Shown here: one piece after another, positions 62,631 to 64,000 of the stretch
Numbering within the stretch: the stretch's first letter is position 1
How the letters are laid out: each line of letters begins with the position of its first letter
Assembly (NCBI RefSeq): GCF_021018895.1
Contig: NC_079364.1
Coordinates: forward strand, 15,926,385-15,990,384
DNA length: 64,000 nucleotides
Direction: 5' to 3'
Source: Seriola aureovittata
Lineage: Eukaryota; Chordata; Actinopteri; Carangiformes; Carangidae
Position numbers and translations under genes: made by a program
Notes under the pieces: model-generated
Seen by the model: the letters and a program-made list of their open reading frames with translations, nothing else
Databases searched by the model: none
What the model was told of the DNA's origin: nothing

Positions 62631-64000
62631 GAGACAGAGCAATGACTGCAGATGAATAGAGAGGAGGTAGAGGAGTGGAATGAAAGCGAGAGGGAGGGAA
62701 AAGGGGTGAGGGATAGAAAAGAGAAATTAGGTTGTTATGTATATTGCTGGCAATTCACACATGCACATTCCATCTGAGATCCCATCAGCTGTCAAATTGG
62801 GAAAGCGATGGGGATGTGAGAGCAGCAAGAATCTCAACAAGGCCTGAACTTGGCACACCACTGAGACCTAATCAAAACACAATCACATTCACTGCCAGAA
62901 CAGACGCACACAGGCCCGCACCCATGCACTCATTCTCTCCACTCACATTCACACCCAAGCAAACTCCTAGTCACTCCCTCTCTTTTCCACACAAACACTG
63001 TTAAACAAATGTACACCTAATCATGCACACACTCACAAAAAAACATTAACTTGCAGTCACACACAGGCACACACATTCTGTCCCATGCAATCACACTTTG
63101 GCCTATTTCAAACTATCCACCGCTCCAAGGCGGAGAGATGATGTATGAAACTGCCCAGTTAAATACAGGCTCTTATCTCTCGCTATGACCCGTGACTTGA
63201 GTTTATCTCCATTATGCAGTGGTTCATTTCAAAAGATTCACCTCTGTTGGAGGTTATTGGTATGGAAGACACAGACAGGAACTGTGGTTGCATATAGGGA
63301 TCAGCCCAAATGCTTCTCCAACTGAGTTCAGCCTTACTTCCTAATGCCCCAGCCCCCCTGGAAAGTCTATCTGCAGCCCTAGAGGAGCCCAAAGTCCACT
63401 CGCTCAGGTGTGACGGCATCACGGCTGACCAGCTCCCAGGTCAGCATTCTCACCGTTAATCCACACAGATAGGCCAAATGCTGACCACTAGCAAATAATT
63501 GCTTTCAGTTGGCTCTGCCAAAGCAACTCTAATGTGGGAACAGGTGTCTGAATGTAAAGAGTTTTTTTTCCCTTGAGATTTGCTCAGTTCTGCTAGACTA
63601 AGAGATTCTGCTGGGTAGATGTCACTGATAAGATTAGGTCTGCTATGGTTGGTGCAGTAGTTTTAATAATGCTCCGGCTTTAGCACGAATATTGACTGTT
63701 TATTTGTTCATCCAATCCAGTGGCTAATGAATGTAACCATGTGCCAAGTGCCCAAATATGTCTATTGCTTCAATGGGTATAAAGTACTGACTTTGAAGCA
63801 TTTTCCTATTTACTTCCTTCCATTGAATTTGGCACCCCTTCCTAAGAGAACAAAGGAGCTCAGTTGCTGAGGCTCATCTGTGTCAAGAGCCCTATCAAAT
63901 ACTCTTGACTTCAGCAGAAGCAGAGCAGTCAATGGAGAAGCACACTAAAGATAAAGCGATGACATGATAGTGATGCACAACAAAACTTGACTTTATAATA
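62631..64000. other. Non-coding, nothing recognised
   Basis: Scattered CA dinucleotides between 62900 and 63080, otherwise complex single-copy-looking sequence. I see no exon, RNA gene or transposon. Confidence 0.35.

Overview
This window looks like teleost nuclear DNA, probably from a percomorph-type fish. It is AT-rich and intron-like, it is loaded with (CA)n/(TG)n microsatellites, and it carries remnants of Tc1-like DNA transposons, tRNA-derived SINEs ending in the fish-typical 'gctgcatgtcat' tail, and an L2/Rex-type LINE reverse-transcriptase scrap. There is no long open reading frame. Most ORFs over 60 codons are translated microsatellites or chance.

The main structure is a series of short segments on the minus strand, from about 47.1 kb (5' side) down to 0.06 kb (3' side). 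Each has splice-like borders (polypyrimidine-AG and GT donors) and encodes coiled-coil peptide. I read these as exons of one large coiled-coil (centrosome/cilium-like) gene transcribed right to left. The best-supported exons are at 47054-47128, 44869-45010, 42901-42954, 23025-23117, 14486-14643, 10391-10442, 10105-10244, 9923-9977, 4108-4164, 3322-3419 and 59-142. A recalled resemblance (a VEVSR-N motif and its surroundings) points tentatively to the CCDC150 family. I ran no alignment, so no gene symbol is assigned.

Several exons have intact splice borders but no continuous frame. Coiled-coil peptide jumps between frames inside 44869-45010, 14486-14643 and 10105-10244, and in-frame stops occur in 59-142, 18514-18646 and possibly 30874-30948 and 27629-27673. 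Other exons (47054-47128, 42901-42954, 23025-23117, 4108-4164) are clean. The simplest reading is a gene decaying in place, such as a lost ohnolog. An indel-rich assembly is the main alternative.

Layout: 0-11 kb holds the 3' exon cluster, one SINE and one miniature Tc1 element. 11-23 kb holds scattered exons, a 135-bp (CA)n directly beside an exon donor, an internally deleted Tc1 copy and an AT-rich block that looks like conserved non-coding DNA. 23-47 kb holds sparse weak and strong exons in large introns. 47-64 kb has no convincing exon, only two weak candidates, plus a MITE with long inverted repeats, a larger DNA-transposon remnant, a SINE, a LINE scrap and simple repeats. No tRNA, rRNA, CRISPR or prokaryotic feature was seen.
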